A DNA stretch of 64,000 bases, from assembly GCA_963804885.1 (NCBI GenBank), contig CAWDSF010000024.1, forward strand, positions 1 through 64,000. Direction: 5' to 3'. This document shows, in pieces, positions 62,315 to 64,000 of this stretch. The notes under the pieces were generated by a model, which saw nothing but the letters and a program-made list of their open reading frames with translations, searched no databases and had not been told where the DNA came from. A program made the position numbers and the translations under genes. The DNA comes from PALSA-1004 sp963804885 (GTDB taxonomy: Bacteria; Pseudomonadota; Gammaproteobacteria; Burkholderiales; SG8-41). Numbering within the stretch: position 1 is the first letter of the stretch; each line of letters begins with the position of its first letter.

Positions 62315-63880
62315 TTATTCCCACTCGATAGTCGCCGGCGGCTTGCCTGATATGTCGTAAACCACGCGGTTGATTCCGCGCACTTCGTTGATTATCCGGT
62401 TCGACACTTTGGCGAGCAGGCTATAGGGCAGCTCCGCCCACTGTGCCGTCATGAAATCGGTAGTCTGCACGGCGCGCAGAGCGACGACATTTTCGTAGGT
62501 GCGGCCGTCGCCCATCACGCCGACCGAACGCACCGGCAGAAACACCACGAACGCCTGCGCAGTCCGGTCGTACCAGCCGGCCTCGCGCAGCTCGTCGATG
62601 AAAATCGCATCCGCTCGCCGCAACAAATCCGCGTATGCGGGCTTTACTTCGCCCAGTATGCGCACGCCCAGGCCGGGGCCCGGGAACGGATGGCGATGCA
62701 CCATCTCGCGCGGCAGCCCGAGCGACAGACCGAGTTCGCGCACTTCGTCCTTGAACAGTTCGCGCAGCGGCTCCAGCAATTTAAGGTGGAGCGTTTCGGG
62801 CAGACCGCCGACGTTGTGGTGCGACTTGATCGTGTGCGCTTTTTTGGTTTTCGCCCCGGCCGATTCGATGACGTCCGGATAGATGGTGCCCTGCGCGAGC
62901 CATTTCACCGCGGGCAGTTTCGCCGACTCGCGTTGAAACACCTCCACGAATACGCGGCCGATGATCTTGCGCTTCTGCTCGGGATCTTCGACGCCGGCGA
63001 GCGCATCGAGAAAATGCCGGCTGGCATCGACATGTATGACCTTGACGCCCAGCCCGCTCGCGAACGTCTGCATCACCTGCGTCGCCTCGTTCAAGCGCAG
63101 CAGCCCGTTGTCGACGAAAACGCAGGTCAGCTGCTTGCCGATCGCGCGATGCAACAACGCCGCCGCCACCGCCGAATCGACTCCTCCCGATAATCCAAGG
63201 AGCACTTCTTCGGCGCCGACTGCCGAACGTATCTTGCCGATCGCTTCATCGACGTAACCCGGCATGCTCCAGTCGCCGTCGAGCTTGCAGATATCGCGCA
63301 CGAAACGATCGATTATGGCTTTGCCCTGCAGCGTGTGCGTAACCTCGGGATGGAACTGCACGCCGTAAAACCGTCTTGCTTCGTCGGCCATCCCCGCAAT
63401 CGGGCACGCAGCGTTGCTCGCAATCACCTTGAAACCCGCCGGCAACGCCGTGACCTTATCGCCGTGGCTCATCCAGACATCAAGCAATCCGTGCCCGTCG
63501 GCGTTCGCACGATCCTGGATGTCTTTGAACAATGCCGAGTGGCCGCGCGCGCGCACTTCGGCATAGCCGAATTCGCGGACGGTTCCGCTTTCCACTTTTC
63601 CGCCGAGCTGGTCTGCCATCGTTTGCATGCCGTAACAGATGCCGAGCACGGGCACGCCCAGCTCGAACACGGCCTTGGGGGCGCGCGGCGTGCCGCCTTC
63701 CCACACCGACGCGGGACCGCCCGACAATATGATGCCGGCCGGCGCGAATTCACGCACGAAGTCGTCCGTCACGTCGTGGGGATGCAGTTCGCAATAGACT
63801 TTCGCCTCGCGCACGCGCCGCGCGATCAATTGCGTGTATTGCGCGCCGAAATCAAGGATCAGAATTTTTTGATGCGGCAT
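62315..63880 (-). CDS. guaA: GMP synthase (glutamine-hydrolysing)
   Basis: A 521-residue GuaA. Glutaminase part: Cys nucleophile in VLGICYGMQTMADQLGG, His-Glu in GVQFHPEVTHTLQG. Synthetase part: PP-loop LLGLSGGVDSAVAAAL, and the C-terminal GRTYENVVALRAVQTTDFMT and GINRVVYDISGKPPATIEWE end. Converts XMP to GMP with glutamine and ATP. Intact, full length. Downstream of guaB on the same strand, with an intrinsic terminator-like hairpin between. Confidence 0.97.
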   Translation of the reverse strand: MPHQKILILDFGAQYTQLIARRVREAKVYCELHPHDVTDDFVREFAPAGIILSGGPASVWEGGTPRAPKAVFELGVPVLGICYGMQTMADQLGGKVESGTVREFGYAEVRARGHSALFKDIQDRANADGHGLLDVWMSHGDKVTALPAGFKVIASNAACPIAGMADEARRFYGVQFHPEVTHTLQGKAIIDRFVRDICKLDGDWSMPGYVDEAIGKIRSAVGAEEVLLGLSGGVDSAVAAALLHRAIGKQLTCVFVDNGLLRLNEATQVMQTFASGLGVKVIHVDASRHFLDALAGVEDPEQKRKIIGRVFVEVFQRESAKLPAVKWLAQGTIYPDVIESAGAKTKKAHTIKSHHNVGGLPETLHLKLLEPLRELFKDEVRELGLSLGLPREMVHRHPFPGPGLGVRILGEVKPAYADLLRRADAIFIDELREAGWYDRTAQAFVVFLPVRSVGVMGDGRTYENVVALRAVQTTDFMTAQWAELPYSLLAKVSNRIINEVRGINRVVYDISGKPPATIEWE

Positions 63881-63912
63881 GTCAGACTTCGCACTGAATC
63901 ATTCGAGGTTCG

Positions 63913-63943
63913 AAAAAAAGCGGCAACGCGCGCTGCGTTGCCG
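63913..63943 (-). terminator. terminator-like hairpin between guaB and guaA
   Basis: The stem CGGCAACGC/GCGTTGCCG, read on the minus strand, is followed by C and a run of T. It lies 26 bases after the guaB stop and 33 bases before the guaA start, so it may reduce read-through or act as an attenuator. Confidence 0.7.
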
Positions 63944-63968
63944 ATGGCATCAAGTCTGATGACGATCG

Positions 63969-64000
63969 TTACTCGACACGATAGTTCGGCGCTTCCTTCG
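63969..64000 (-). CDS. guaB: IMP dehydrogenase, C-terminal end (partial)
   Basis: The last residues before the right edge, read on the minus strand, are KEAPNYRVE with the stop at 63969-63971. This is the usual end of betaproteobacterial GuaB, and guaA directly downstream supports it. Only the tail is in the window. Confidence 0.8.
   Translation of the reverse strand, partial: KEAPNYRVE

Noticed and set aside
1..64000. CRISPR array
   Set aside because: No regularly spaced direct repeats of 24-40 bases were seen; the tandem 55-bp repeat has only two units with no spacer.

Overview
The window looks like chromosomal DNA of a betaproteobacterium, probably Burkholderiales-like. Evidence is a GC-rich backbone, six Bug/TctC-type periplasmic tricarboxylate-binding receptors, PEP-CTERM proteins with an exosortase-associated N-acyl amino acid synthase, GTP-type PEP carboxykinase, the guaB-guaA-tadA order, and ygfX divergent from ygfZ. 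No exact species can be named from sequence alone.

Layout. 1-1950: backbone tail, with a VIT1/CCC1 transporter coupled to a DcaP-like porin. About 1960-16800: a lower-GC accessory region full of gene fragments. It holds a GST remnant, a phage annealing-protein/Mrr fusion remnant, a complete hybrid histidine kinase, an AI-2E transporter, a stand-alone receiver, a PilZ protein, an intact IS30 element, phage-like genes and a half receiver domain. Three partial copies of the 3' end of tRNA-Asn in the same orientation look like attachment-site scars of successive islands; no integrase is present. 16860-26480: a Bug receptor, three PEP-CTERM loci (two intact, one shifted) plus a PEP-CTERM tail, tRNA-Leu(UAA), a coupled ThiF-like/nitroreductase pair facing a FeeM-type N-acyl amino acid synthase, and yaeQ.

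26500-50800: a catabolic region of short operons with orphan Bug receptors, a CocE/NonD hydrolase, dehydrogenases, amidohydrolase, two SMP-30 proteins, two Gfo/Idh/MocA oxidoreductases, an M24 protein, zinc alcohol dehydrogenase, PEP-synthase-like phosphotransferase, two D-2-hydroxyacid dehydrogenases, two fumarylacetoacetase-family enzymes, pckG, GST and MFS. Together they suggest uptake and breakdown of hydroxy or carboxylic acids feeding the TCA cycle and gluconeogenesis. 50900-64000: CobW GTPase, LVIVD propeller, ygfX, two J-like proteins, ygfZ, an NRDE protein, aldolase-SDR fusion, mtnA, fabG-like SDR, tadA, an ArsC-like protein, guaA and the end of guaB.

A striking property of the whole window is the number of well-conserved genes broken by a single frameshift. 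Almost every shift I could resolve is of the +1 (one extra base) type. This points to sequencing or assembly indels rather than real gene death, so these genes are annotated over their full length with the break noted.
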